From: Paenibacillus physcomitrellae
GTDB lineage: Bacteria > Bacillota > Bacilli > Paenibacillales > Paenibacillaceae
NCBI RefSeq assembly: GCF_002240225.1
Contig: NZ_CP022584.1
Coordinates: forward strand, 2,965,001-3,015,000
Reading direction: 5' to 3'
Length of the DNA stretch: 50,000 nucleotides
The translations under genes were made by a program, and so were the position numbers. Of the stretch, positions 26,838 through 36,265 are shown piece by piece; positions within the stretch are counted from its first letter, which is position 1; each line of letters begins with the position of its first letter. The notes below the pieces were generated by a model, which ran no database searches, had not been told where the DNA came from, and saw only the letters and a list, made by a program, of their open reading frames with translations.

Positions 26838-27137
26838 TCAATCGGCGCTGCGCATTTTCTCAAACGCTTCGTTATACTGCTGGGCTTCCTTAATATCCAC
26901 GCCCGTAATGCCGCCTTCCTCCCAGGAAGTCAGACGGAGCGTCACGACTTTATAATCTATCGTAATAAAAGGATGATGCTCGAAAGCCTCGGAAATCGCA
27001 GCTACCTCCGTTACAAAAGCAATTCCTTTCATGTAACTGGAGAAATTGAACTTCCGCACGATCCAGCGGCCTTCTTCGAGTTCCCAGCCCTCCAGCTTTT
27101 GCAGATGCGCTTCAACCTCTTCAGGTGAAAATGGCAT
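26838..27137 (-). CDS. phhB: Pterin-4a-carbinolamine dehydratase
   Basis: Dehydrates 4a-hydroxytetrahydropterin, recycling the pterin cofactor of aromatic amino acid hydroxylases; some bacterial members act in other pterin pathways. The 99-residue protein has the signature EHHP (53-56) followed by a conserved interior (FITIDYKVVTLRLTSW) and the family length. GGGAGG lies 9 nt before the ATG. No phenylalanine hydroxylase or other pterin gene is near, so the physiological substrate is open. Confidence 0.92.
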   Translation of the reverse strand: MPFSPEEVEAHLQKLEGWELEEGRWIVRKFNFSSYMKGIAFVTEVAAISEAFEHHPFITIDYKVVTLRLTSWEEGGITGVDIKEAQQYNEAFEKMRSAD

Positions 27138-27265
27138 TTTCTATTCCTCCCAACTTCAAAAGGTCACGCTGATGTTTAAAGCGAATAAGATCTTTCCGCA
27201 TCCCAATATTTTAACATTTTCCAACAGGAAAAGCCATTATTCGACACAAACACAGCCTGTCTTGG

Positions 27266-27559
27266 TTAAATGAGGGATATGGAAGTCAACTCTTCCTCGC
27301 CAATCAAAACGTTAATCCGGTGTACAGCCGGATCATGCATCACCACAGCGCTCCCAACAGTGATAACAGGCTGCTCTCCGAGCCCGTAAAACAAATCCTC
27401 CGCAAGCGCTTCCCAGACTTCACTCCGGTCTTCCTGAGGCAGACGCTCCCAATCCTCCAGATCCATTTCGAAAAAAATATAACTATCGGGAACAGCCGCT
27501 ACGGCCTCCGTTAAATCCGCCAAAATCAAAGCGTAGTCTCTTCCGTGCTTGACGCCCAT
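27266..27559 (-). CDS. Small protein of unknown function
   Basis: A 97-residue acidic protein without signal peptide, membrane segment or known motif. Its regular alternation of hydrophobic and charged residues (ALILADLTEAV, FFEMDLEDWERL, EVWEALAEDLFYGL, RINVLIGEEELTSI) suggests a folded alpha/beta protein. The ATG at 27559 lies 8 nt after AAAGGGG; a TTG two codons earlier is also in frame. It is divergent from motA, and nothing in the neighbourhood points to a role. Confidence 0.7.
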   Translation of the reverse strand: MGVKHGRDYALILADLTEAVAAVPDSYIFFEMDLEDWERLPQEDRSEVWEALAEDLFYGLGEQPVITVGSAVVMHDPAVHRINVLIGEEELTSISLI

Positions 27560-27625
27560 GGTCAAAGCCCCTTTCTACTTTTGTTTCCACCTAGCCTATC
27601 CTTTATTATACCTGAAATTATGCCT

Positions 27626-27652
27626 TAAAAAATAACAGAAATCTGTCGATAA
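27626..27652 (+). promoter_or_regulatory. Sigma-D-type promoter of motAB
   Basis: TAAA, then exactly 15 nt, then GTCGATAA fits the motility sigma factor consensus (TAAA-N15-GCCGATAT) with two mismatches in the -10. It is about 85 nt before motA; in B. subtilis motAB is likewise sigma-D dependent. Confidence 0.75.
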
Positions 27653-27737
27653 AAGAGGTAAACCGTTTCGTGCTTCTCTTTCCGGAAGGATGCCGGGAAG
27701 ATGGAAAGGATTCAATTCTCATGGATGAGGTGTATGG

Positions 27738-28541
27738 ATGGAAATTTCAACAATAGTCGGTATTATTTTAGGCTTGGTCGCGCTGATCGGCGGGATGATT
27801 CTCAAGGGCGCTCCGGTAACCGCTCTGATCAACAACCCGGCCGCTTACGTCATAATCCTCGTAGGTACCGCAGCTTCCCTATTCGTTGCGTTCCCGATGT
27901 CAGAAATGAAGCGACTGCCAAAATTGTTTAAAGTTTTGTTTGTCCCTAATAAGATGCTCAGTAAAACAGAAATTATTACCATGTTCACCGAATGGGCGTC
28001 GATTACACGCCGTGAAGGTCTGCTTGCTCTGGAAAGCAAAGTCGAAGAGATCAACGATGACTTCCTGCGCAGCGGCATGCGAATGATTATAGACGGCAAC
28101 GATCAAGAGTTTGTCAGTGATGTTCTGGCTGAGGATATTGCAGCTACCGAGGAGCGTCACCGTGCGGGAGCGCTTATCTTCTCCCAGGCCGGTATGTATG
28201 CTCCAACGCTGGGCGTACTCGGCGCCGTAGTAGGCTTGATTGCCGCTCTCGCCGATATGACGGATATGGAGAAGCTCTCTCATGCGATCGCGGCGGCGTT
28301 TATCGCGACGCTGCTCGGTATTTTTACCGGTTATGTCCTTTGGCACCCGATCTCCAATAAATTAAAACGGATGTCCAAACGTGAGATGGAAATCCGCCTG
28401 ATGATGGTGGAAGGTCTTCTGTCCATCCAATCCGGGGTATCTACCATTGCTATTCAGCAAAAACTGTCCGTATTCCTGACACCGGCCGAACGCGCAAAAC
28501 TGCAGGATAAGGAGGCGGACAGCGGTGAGCAAAAAGAATAA
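27738..28541 (+). CDS. motA: Flagellar motor stator protein MotA
   Basis: Forms with MotB the membrane ion channel that drives flagellar rotation. The 267-residue protein has four membrane segments (about 2-22, 34-54, 150-170 and 180-205), a large cytoplasmic loop between the second and third with the conserved charged residues that meet FliG (TRREGLLALE), and the family segment SQAGMYAPTLGVLGAVVGLI. GAGGTG lies 5 nt before the ATG. motB overlaps its end by 17 nt, so the two are translationally coupled. No other flagellar gene lies in the window. Confidence 0.95.
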   Translation: MEISTIVGIILGLVALIGGMILKGAPVTALINNPAAYVIILVGTAASLFVAFPMSEMKRLPKLFKVLFVPNKMLSKTEIITMFTEWASITRREGLLALESKVEEINDDFLRSGMRMIIDGNDQEFVSDVLAEDIAATEERHRAGALIFSQAGMYAPTLGVLGAVVGLIAALADMTDMEKLSHAIAAAFIATLLGIFTGYVLWHPISNKLKRMSKREMEIRLMMVEGLLSIQSGVSTIAIQQKLSVFLTPAERAKLQDKEADSGEQKE

Positions 28542-29346
28542 GAAGAAGCATGAGCCTCACGAAGAGCATAACGACGAGAGCTGGCTGCTCCCCTATTCCG
28601 ACCTGATGACCCTGCTGCTGGCGCTGTTTATTGTCCTCTACGGAATGAGTACACTGGACGCGAAGAAGTTTGAGGATTTCAGCCAGGCCTTTAACGCCGC
28701 ATTAACCGGCGGAGTAAGCGTGCTGGATCAAAGTACCCTTAACGGGACTACCAAGAACACGCCTACCAAAGAGAAAGATAATCAGAATACCAGCACACCT
28801 GTTACGCAGAGCATGTCGCAGCTGCAGAAGCGAAGCGAGCTTATGAAGCAGGAAGAGCAGGACTTGGAGAAGCTGAAGAAGCAGCTCGATCAATACATTA
28901 AACAAAGCGGGCTGACCAGTCAGCTCTCCACCAAGCTGAACCAGTCACAGCTGCTGATTACGATCAGCGACAACGCCCTCTTCCCGTCCGGCAGCGCTGC
29001 CGTTAAACCGGAAGCCCGGGTGCTGGCCAAAGCGCTGTCCGGCATGCTGGAGAAGTTCCCGGACTACGAGATTCTTATCTCCGGCCACACGGACAACGTG
29101 CCGATCGATAACGAACAGTTTGCTTCGAACTGGGATCTCAGCTTTGGCCGGGCCAGGAACTTTATGGAGATTCTTCTGCTGAACAACAAGCTTAATCCCA
29201 AAATGTTCAGTCCAATCGGATACGGCGAATACCATCCTGTAGCCGATAATAGTACGGAAGCCGGCAGAGCCAAGAACCGCCGGGTTGAAATCTCGATTAT
29301 TCGCAAATATCAGGACCCAAGCAGCCAGATCACCATCACTCCGTAG
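28525..29346 (+). CDS. motB: Flagellar motor stator protein MotB
   Basis: Stator partner of MotA that anchors the channel to peptidoglycan. The 273-residue protein has a short basic N-terminus, one membrane segment with the essential ion-binding Asp26 (PYSDLMTLLLALFIVLYG), a linker with coiled-coil character (about 100-135) and a C-terminal OmpA-like peptidoglycan-binding domain (ISGHTDNVPI, SFGRARN, NRRVEISI). Residues after Asp26 resemble proton-type MotB more than sodium-type MotS; that is a judgement from recalled sequences. The start is GTG, 9 nt after AGGAGG, inside the end of motA. Confidence 0.95.
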   Translation: MSKKNKKKHEPHEEHNDESWLLPYSDLMTLLLALFIVLYGMSTLDAKKFEDFSQAFNAALTGGVSVLDQSTLNGTTKNTPTKEKDNQNTSTPVTQSMSQLQKRSELMKQEEQDLEKLKKQLDQYIKQSGLTSQLSTKLNQSQLLITISDNALFPSGSAAVKPEARVLAKALSGMLEKFPDYEILISGHTDNVPIDNEQFASNWDLSFGRARNFMEILLLNNKLNPKMFSPIGYGEYHPVADNSTEAGRAKNRRVEISIIRKYQDPSSQITITP

Positions 29347-29351
29347 AAATA

Positions 29352-29384
29352 AGCCCGGGAGCAATCTCCCGGGCTTTTGTTATT
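29352..29384 (+). terminator. Terminator of motAB
   Basis: AGCCCGGGAG pairs with CTCCCGGGCT around a short loop, followed by TTTGTTATTT, a few bases past the motB stop. Confidence 0.9.
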
Positions 29385-29430
29385 TATGCAGTTCGGCAGG
29401 AAGGCGAAACATGCTAAACGCCCTCTTGTC

Positions 29431-30135
29431 CTATAACAGTTTATAATCCAGCTGCGCGCCAAGCTCGCGTTTCTCCTGAGGCGTCAGATCCCGCCATTCC
29501 CCCGTCTTCAGGCTGCCGAGATGGATGTTCATAATCCGGATCCGCTGCAGCTTTCTAACGCTGTATCCAAGCGCTGAACACATCCGGCGGATCTGGCGGT
29601 TTTTACCTTCGGTCAAAATAATGCGGAACACTCTCTCCGAGATGCGGGTAACCTGGCACGGCAGGGTCATCTCGCCTAGAATCTTGACACCCTCCGACAT
29701 CGCCTGCAGAAATCTTGGCGTAACCGGCTTATCAACCGTCACGATATATTCCTTCTCATGTTTGCCTTCGGCACGAAGGATCTTGTTTACGATATCCCCG
29801 TCGCTGGTCAGCAGAATCAAACCTTCCGAGTCCTTGTCCAAGCGGCCGATAGGAAAGATCCGCTGCTTATGGCCAACAAAATCGACGATATTTCCTTTCA
29901 CATGCTGTTCCGTTGTGCTTGTAATCCCAACCGGCTTGTTAAGCGCGATATAGACGCCTGCTGCCGGCTTGGCAACCAGGGACTGCCCGTTAACCCTGAC
30001 ATCGTCGCCTTCCTCCGCCTGACTCCCGAGCACGGCAACCTCGCCGTTAATCGTGACTTTCCCGGCCTCAATCAGCTTGTCGGCCTCCCGGCGGGAACAA
30101 TAACCCGTTTCGCTAATATATTTATTAATCCGCAA
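29431..30135 (-). CDS. rluF: 23S rRNA pseudouridine synthase, RluF type
   Basis: Converts a specific uridine (2604 region in E. coli) of 23S rRNA, and in some members a tRNA-Tyr base, to pseudouridine. The 234-residue protein has an N-terminal S4 RNA-binding domain (about 1-50), the catalytic [10 protein letters not shown] with Asp100, the segment HEKEYIVTV and the late motif [13 protein letters not shown]. The closeness to E. coli RluF, especially [19 protein letters not shown] and RIMN, makes RluF likelier than RluB or RsuA. The start is TTG, 7 nt after an AGGAGG that lies inside the last codons of the upstream kinase gene, so the two genes are coupled. Confidence 0.9.
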   Translation of the reverse strand: MRINKYISETGYCSRREADKLIEAGKVTINGEVAVLGSQAEEGDDVRVNGQSLVAKPAAGVYIALNKPVGITSTTEQHVKGNIVDFVGHKQRIFPIGRLDKDSEGLILLTSDGDIVNKILRAEGKHEKEYIVTVDKPVTPRFLQAMSEGVKILGEMTLPCQVTRISERVFRIILTEGKNRQIRRMCSALGYSVRKLQRIRIMNIHLGSLKTGEWRDLTPQEKRELGAQLDYKLL

Positions 30136-30138
30136 ACC

Positions 30139-32433
30139 TTATTCCTCCTGATCCTTTCCGCTGTCCAGACTAGGACCCGGCTGTTCTCCGCCTTCCCCAT
30201 CCGGATGAACCAGCGGCAAAGTAATGGTCACCATCGTTCCCCAGCCGACCATACTGTTTATATTCAGATCGCCTTTATGCGCTTCGATGATGCGCTGGCT
30301 GATCATCAGCCCCAGGCCGGTTCCTTTTTCCTTACTCGTATAAAAAGGTTCCCCAAGCTTTGCGATCCGCTCAAACGGGATGCCTTCGCCTTCATCGATG
30401 ATACCGATCAGGGCCTGGTTGTTCTCCTTGATGATCTTCAGGCCGATCCCGCCGCCGCGGGGCATGGCCTCCATCGCATTTTTCAAAATGTTGATAAATA
30501 CCTGCTTGAGCTGGTTCTCTTCACAATATACATAAATGGGCTCTTTCGCAAAGTCGGTTACGAACTCGATGCCATATAAATGCGCCTGGCTGTCCAGCAG
30601 CGAAACGACATCGCCGAGTACATACCGAATATCTTTGTTCTGGAAAATACTCGCCTGCGGCTTAGCCAATATCAAAAACTCGCTGACGATCAAATTGATC
30701 CGGTCCAGCTCGGACAGCATAATATCGACATGCTGAACATTCAAAGCCTGGGTCTGCTGCTGCAGCTGCAGGAACCCCCGCAGTGTCGTCAGCGGGTTTC
30801 GGATCTCATGCGCAACCCCGGCCGCAAGCTGGCCGACGGTCGTCAGCTTCTCGGATTGGCGCAGCAGCTCCTGCATTTTATTATGCTCGGTCATATCCCG
30901 GGAGATCGTAATGTAAGCGATGATGGTCCCGTTCTTATCAAAAATCGGAGACTGGCTGATGCTGACTTCTACCTCACTTCCGTCTTTGCACAGACGAACC
31001 GTCTCCGCACTCGGCAGGGCATGCCCTTCAGCCAGCATCTTCTCCCATTCCTCCCATTCTTCCCAAACGTAAGAAGGGACAAACGGCAGCTGGTATCCGG
31101 TGACTTCGTCTTCGCTCCAGCCGTACAACTCTTCAAAAGCCCGGTTCACCCGAATAACCCGCCAGTCCGGATCGGACAAATGAATGGCATCCGCCGTCTG
31201 ATTAATGACGGACTCCAAATACTCGCGCATGGACCGGTTCTCCTCATTCATTTGTTCCAGCTCGGACGTATATTGGTCCAAATTGTCCGCCATATGGTTG
31301 ATATGTTTGGCCAGCACGCCAAGCTCATCATGACTCTTTATGTACAGTCTCGTATCAAAACGGCCTGCCGACATCTCCTGGACCTTGCCCAGAATTTGAC
31401 GAAGCGGACGCATGAGCGTCCTTGAAGTGAAATAGGTGCTTAGCAGGGCCAAAAGCAGGACAAATAAAAAGATCAAAAGGTGGAGAACCATTTGTTCCTC
31501 CAGCCCTGAAGACAGCGGACCATAGCTGTATACCATACGGAGAATGTAAGGCGCCCCATCCGGAGGGGAGACCGGCAAATAACTCTGGATATAATGCTGT
31601 CCATCCAGGAATAAATTCGACACCTGTGCCTCTCCACGCTCTGCGGCTTCCTGGATTTGCAGCTCCGCTTCTTCATCCTTCAAGCTGTAAGTACCAAACA
31701 GAATCTGATGCTGAACGGCTGAAGCCCCTTCCTGCAGAACAGCGCCGTCATCCAGAGGCCTGAACCCCGTAATCTCCAAAATGTTCGGGTCGCTCTGCTC
31801 GATCCGTTCAATCGTGGCCGAAGGGCCCATTTCGGTGAATTCATTCTGAAGGTCCTCCGGCCGCAGGAACACGCAGATCATATAGTTTCTTTGCCCATCA
31901 TAATAGAAACCGTTCTGTTCCTCGAAGCTTCCGTCCGTATTCAGTTGCCCCGAATCCGCCCAATAAGGCACATTCATCTGTACATTTTTGTTGCCGGCAA
32001 CAGATAAGGGCAAATCACTGCCGGAATCAAGCTTTTGAGGGACTACTGCCCCTAAACGCTGCGGATCCGTGGACTGCCCGATCATCAGCTCGTTATCTTT
32101 TCTATATACAAGTGAGAAACCGCTTACGCCTGTTCTCCTGCTCAGGTCGGCAAGCTGCTCTACTGTAACTCCACTCCACTCTGGACCCAGCTCACTCGCG
32201 GCAGTCTGGGCGGCTCTCTGTAAATTCTTCTCCTGCTCCTGCTCGAAATGGGCCACGCTGTTTCGGCTTTGCTCAAGCGAAACCGCGGCCTGCTTCGTTA
32301 ACAAAATCAACTGGGTCTCATGCATGTCGCGCAGGTTGCTTCTAGCCCGGGAATAAATGAGAATCATGTTAATAACCAGTATGGTAACGAGCGAAAATAC
32401 GAATAACAGGATCATTTTCCTTCTAATCGACAA
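30139..32433 (-). CDS. Membrane PAS-domain sensor histidine kinase
   Basis: A 764-residue kinase with membrane segment 1 (about 8-27), an extracellular sensor region of about 290 residues, membrane segment 2 (about 316-336), a HAMP linker (337-390), a PAS domain (about 405-515), the HisKA dimerisation domain with phospho-acceptor His542 (VAHEIRNPLTTLRGF) and a HATPase domain (N box around Asn652, DEGEGI, GTGLGL). Such architecture, and the H-box flanks, resemble Bacillus sporulation kinases (KinB/KinE group), but the response regulator is not encoded nearby, so Spo0F as partner is an inference. The TTG start lies 8 nt after GGAGGTG. rluF follows with a 3-nt gap. The C-terminal tail is acidic and likely disordered. 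Confidence 0.92.
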   Translation of the reverse strand: MSIRRKMILLFVFSLVTILVINMILIYSRARSNLRDMHETQLILLTKQAAVSLEQSRNSVAHFEQEQEKNLQRAAQTAASELGPEWSGVTVEQLADLSRRTGVSGFSLVYRKDNELMIGQSTDPQRLGAVVPQKLDSGSDLPLSVAGNKNVQMNVPYWADSGQLNTDGSFEEQNGFYYDGQRNYMICVFLRPEDLQNEFTEMGPSATIERIEQSDPNILEITGFRPLDDGAVLQEGASAVQHQILFGTYSLKDEEAELQIQEAAERGEAQVSNLFLDGQHYIQSYLPVSPPDGAPYILRMVYSYGPLSSGLEEQMVLHLLIFLFVLLLALLSTYFTSRTLMRPLRQILGKVQEMSAGRFDTRLYIKSHDELGVLAKHINHMADNLDQYTSELEQMNEENRSMREYLESVINQTADAIHLSDPDWRVIRVNRAFEELYGWSEDEVTGYQLPFVPSYVWEEWEEWEKMLAEGHALPSAETVRLCKDGSEVEVSISQSPIFDKNGTIIAYITISRDMTEHNKMQELLRQSEKLTTVGQLAAGVAHEIRNPLTTLRGFLQLQQQTQALNVQHVDIMLSELDRINLIVSEFLILAKPQASIFQNKDIRYVLGDVVSLLDSQAHLYGIEFVTDFAKEPIYVYCEENQLKQVFINILKNAMEAMPRGGGIGLKIIKENNQALIGIIDEGEGIPFERIAKLGEPFYTSKEKGTGLGLMISQRIIEAHKGDLNINSMVGWGTMVTITLPLVHPDGEGGEQPGPSLDSGKDQEE

Positions 32434-32642
32434 GCTGCCCGCACCTCCAAGCCAGCAATGGCTAATATTGGCTCACTTTAACATGATACAATTTTCGACG
32501 GCATTTGCCTATACATTGATAACCCGTTTTAGGATGTTTACAATGAGAAGGAACCGGAAGGAGCAAGCCTTTCCAGAGCACTTAAGGGTTACCCATGGAT
32601 TACACGTGGATTGCCCTTTTAACCATCCGATTCATCAACATT
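32434..32642. other. Left part of the kinase-tadA divergent intergenic region
   Basis: No gene is supported. On minus, TTGTAA-16 nt-TATCAA could be a weak kinase promoter. On the same strand GTCGAAA lies nearby, one base short of a Spo0A box (TGTCGAA). Neither is convincing alone. Confidence 0.3.
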
Positions 32643-33299
<657 letters not shown>

Positions 33300-33303
33300 A
33301 CCG

Positions 33304-33345
33304 AAGAGCCCGCGCTGGAGGATTCCCCGGCACGGGCTCTTGTAC
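33304..33345 (+). terminator. Terminator of tadA
   Basis: AAGAGCCCG pairs with CGGGCTCTT. On plus the following sequence is only moderately T-rich (GTACTTG), so strength is uncertain. Confidence 0.65.
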
Positions 33346-33399
33346 TTGAAATATAAGATGGCCGATCACATAGCCGTCTTTATATATTTTATCCTGATG

Positions 33400-34314
33400 T
33401 TAGTGGATATCTCGTTTCTTAAAGCGTCCGCCTTTGACGTCGTGAATGTTGCCGACAGCCAGAAAGGCGTTTTCATCAAAATGATTCACAATCTCCTTCA
33501 GCTTAGCCTCTTCCAAACGAGTAATAACGCAGAAGATGACCCGTTTCGGATCTCCCGAGAAACCACCCTCGCCGGATAAATAAGTAACCCCGCGGCCAAG
33601 CCTGCTTAGAATAGCATCGCCAATGTCCTGAATGCGATCGCTGATAATCCATACCGATTTGGACTCGTTTAAGCCGTCCACCGTAATATCAATCGCTTTG
33701 GAAGCAATATAGTAAGCCAGGATAGAGAACAATGCAGAATTCCAGTTAAACACAAAACCTGTACTTCCCAGGATGAACAGGTTGAAGAACATAATGATCT
33801 CACCGACTGAGAACGGCAGCTTCTTCGCCAGCAGTATGGCTATAATCTCTGTCCCGTCCAAAGACCCGCCAAAGCGAATGGCGATGCCTGAACCAAGTCC
33901 CAGCAGAATGCCTCCAAACACAAACGCAAGCAATGTATCCTGCACGACCCCGTCTACGTGGTGCAGCAGAACGGTCACCACTGACATCACGGAAATCCCC
34001 AGCAAAGTGGATAAAGCAAACGTTTTGCCGATCTGCCTGTAACCGATCAGCAGAAAGGGAAGATTGAGCAGGAACAGGAATAAACCCAGAGACCAGCCGC
34101 TCAGATGGGCGGCGATGACTGCTATACCGGTAATGCCTCCGTCCGTAATCCGGTTAGGAACGAGAAACAGCTCCAGCGCTACCGCATAAATAACCCCGCC
34201 GATAATAATCGATAGGCACCTGCCTAAAATATTGGCCAGCGAACGCCTGTTATGCTGCTTGGGAGGCAGCGGAAATTGCTGCAGGCCATGTTCGCCGTTG
34301 GCTAAATGGAACAT
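33400..34314 (-). CDS. YitT family membrane protein (DUF161-DUF2179)
   Basis: A 304-residue protein with the YitT pattern: five to six membrane segments in the first 200 residues (starting LSIIIGGVIYAVALELFLVP, followed by the family motif NRITDGGITGIAV), then a cytoplasmic DUF2179 domain (RGVTYLSGEGGFSG, KRVIFCVITRLEEAKL). The family is common in Firmicutes in several copies; molecular function is not established. AGAGGTG lies 7 nt before the ATG. It converges on tadA and stands apart from the GH81 gene. Confidence 0.88.
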   Translation of the reverse strand: MFHLANGEHGLQQFPLPPKQHNRRSLANILGRCLSIIIGGVIYAVALELFLVPNRITDGGITGIAVIAAHLSGWSLGLFLFLLNLPFLLIGYRQIGKTFALSTLLGISVMSVVTVLLHHVDGVVQDTLLAFVFGGILLGLGSGIAIRFGGSLDGTEIIAILLAKKLPFSVGEIIMFFNLFILGSTGFVFNWNSALFSILAYYIASKAIDITVDGLNESKSVWIISDRIQDIGDAILSRLGRGVTYLSGEGGFSGDPKRVIFCVITRLEEAKLKEIVNHFDENAFLAVGNIHDVKGGRFKKRDIH

Positions 34315-34496
34315 ATCATTACACCTCTCTTCCGTAAAGTGTAGACCTCAGACTCCGTTTAGACTCAATTCGAAGCCCTTATGACCAGTTTCTCACATGG
34401 GGCCCTATTCTTTTATTATGACATTAATTTATTCGGATGTCTGCTGTTAACTTGCTTCACATCAAAGTAAATTGCAATTCTCTTCAAGTGGGGGTG

Positions 34497-34542
34497 AAAA
34501 AAGAAGCTGCCCGAAAGTCTAAACGGCTTTCAAGGCAGCTTA
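34497..34542 (-). terminator. Terminator of the GH81 gene
   Basis: AAGCTGCC..TGAAAG pairs with CTTTC..GGCAGCTT and is followed on minus by CTTTTTTCACC, about 40 nt past the stop. The gap from here to the YitT gene shows nothing else clear. Confidence 0.85.
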
Positions 34543-34578
34543 AGTCAGATCAGGAGGGTACTGCTTTAACTGGCATGA

Positions 34579-36265
34579 TCAGTTGTAAAGATTAAGCTCG
34601 GAAATGGACCACCACCAGGCCGGCTCGTCTTCAGTTTGAACAATCTTCACATAACGAGCCGTTTGAACCGGGAAGGTCTCTTCAATATAAGCTGAGCTGC
34701 CGGCTTGCTGAGCCAGCGGGGCCCACTGCTCCCCGTCTTCAGAAACCAGAATCTGATAGCCGCGGGCATAGTCATTGCTGCTTCCCGCCGAGTCCATCGT
34801 CAGTTTCTTGAAGCTCTTCAGACTGCCGAGATCAATCTGGATCCATTGGTCAGGTGTTTGCCCCGTGCCAGTCGTCCACCGGGAACCCAGATCCCCGTCG
34901 ATCAAACTCTTCAGGGAAGCTCCGTCGTCATAAGTCGAAGACGTTACGGTCCAGTCCGTGCGGTCAAGCGCCATAGGTTCAGAATCAGGTTCACCCTCGT
35001 CATCCGGGAGATACGGAGTAAGATCCGCTGTGAAGAGCTTCAGCTCGGAGATCGACCACCAATGCGAGTCCGATCCCGTTTGCACGATCTTCAGATAACG
35101 GGCGGTCTGCAGCGGGAACGCCGCTGTTACCTGCGGCCCTTTGCCATCGCCGGAAGCGACCGGGCTGCCCCAGTTCTCGCCGTCATGGGAAACATAAATC
35201 TCGTAGCCTCTTGCGTAGTCGTCATGGCTATGGCCGCTGTCCATGGCGATCTGATCGAAGGTTTCTTCAGTGCCCAAATCAAGAACGACAAAGTCGCCGT
35301 TTTGCTGTTCACTGCCGCTTGACCAGCGGGTATCCGGATTTCCATCCAGCATTGCCTGAGCACTTTCGCCTCCTGCCGTAGAAGAAGCCTCTGCAGTCCA
35401 GCCGTTAGGCTCAAGCGGTTTTTGTTTGCCATTGCCGTAATTATGAACGTTCAGCTCGGCAACTGACCACCATTTATCGGCTTCTCCCGTTTGCAGGATG
35501 CGGATAAACCGGGCATGCTGCACAGGGAAAGTAATCGACATCGTTCCCGGTTCACCGTTCCCTCCGGTTACCGCCGGTCCCCAGTTCTCCCCGTCTTCGG
35601 AAACAAACAGCTTATAACCGCGCGGATAATCATTTGCGGAGTTGCCGGGATTCAAAGTAACCGTATCAAAACTTTGAGCACTGCCTAAATCCACTTGCAC
35701 CCATTGTCCGTTGGCCTGGGTACGCCCGTTTGTCCAAAGCGTATTGCCGTCCCCATCCAGCATGTTGGCCGTGATATCGCCGCCTTGTGTGGAGGAAGCC
35801 GTCACCGTCCAGCCGGAACGGTCGTCCAGGGCGCTGTCGTCGTTACCCGTAGGGGCTTCAGCGGAAGATGCGCCGAACTGGGCAAGCTTGATTTCGGAAA
35901 TCGACCACCAGCTGTCATTAGGTTCGGTCAGGATGATTTTGATAAATTGAGCCGTCTGCAAGGCCGGGAAGGATACGGCAATACTTGGCGAGCTTCCGTT
36001 ACCGCTCGCTGCAGGCTCGCCCCAATCCTGCCCATCCTTGGATACATAAACTTCATAACCATGGGCGTAATCGTTCCAGTTGCCGCCCGAGTTCATGAAC
36101 AGCGTATCGAAGGACTGCTCGGAACCCAGATCGATTTGCAGCCAGTCGCCGGTTTCCTGCGTTTTGCCGGAAGACCAGCGCGTCGACAAATCATTGTCGG
36201 TCAGGTGCTCTACAGGCTCTCCGGTTTTGGAGGCCGTAATCGTCCAGTCGGAACGATCCAGGTAT
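34579..36265 (-). repeat. Four tandem F5/8 type C domain units in the GH81 gene
   Basis: Four coding units of about 400-440 bp recur in phase, each starting near W-T-(V/I/A)-x-(A/S)-S and containing D-D-Y-A-R-G-Y-like and W-W-S-(I/V)-(S/A)-E-L segments. They have diverged in DNA, so this is an old domain amplification, not a recent duplication. Confidence 0.8.
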
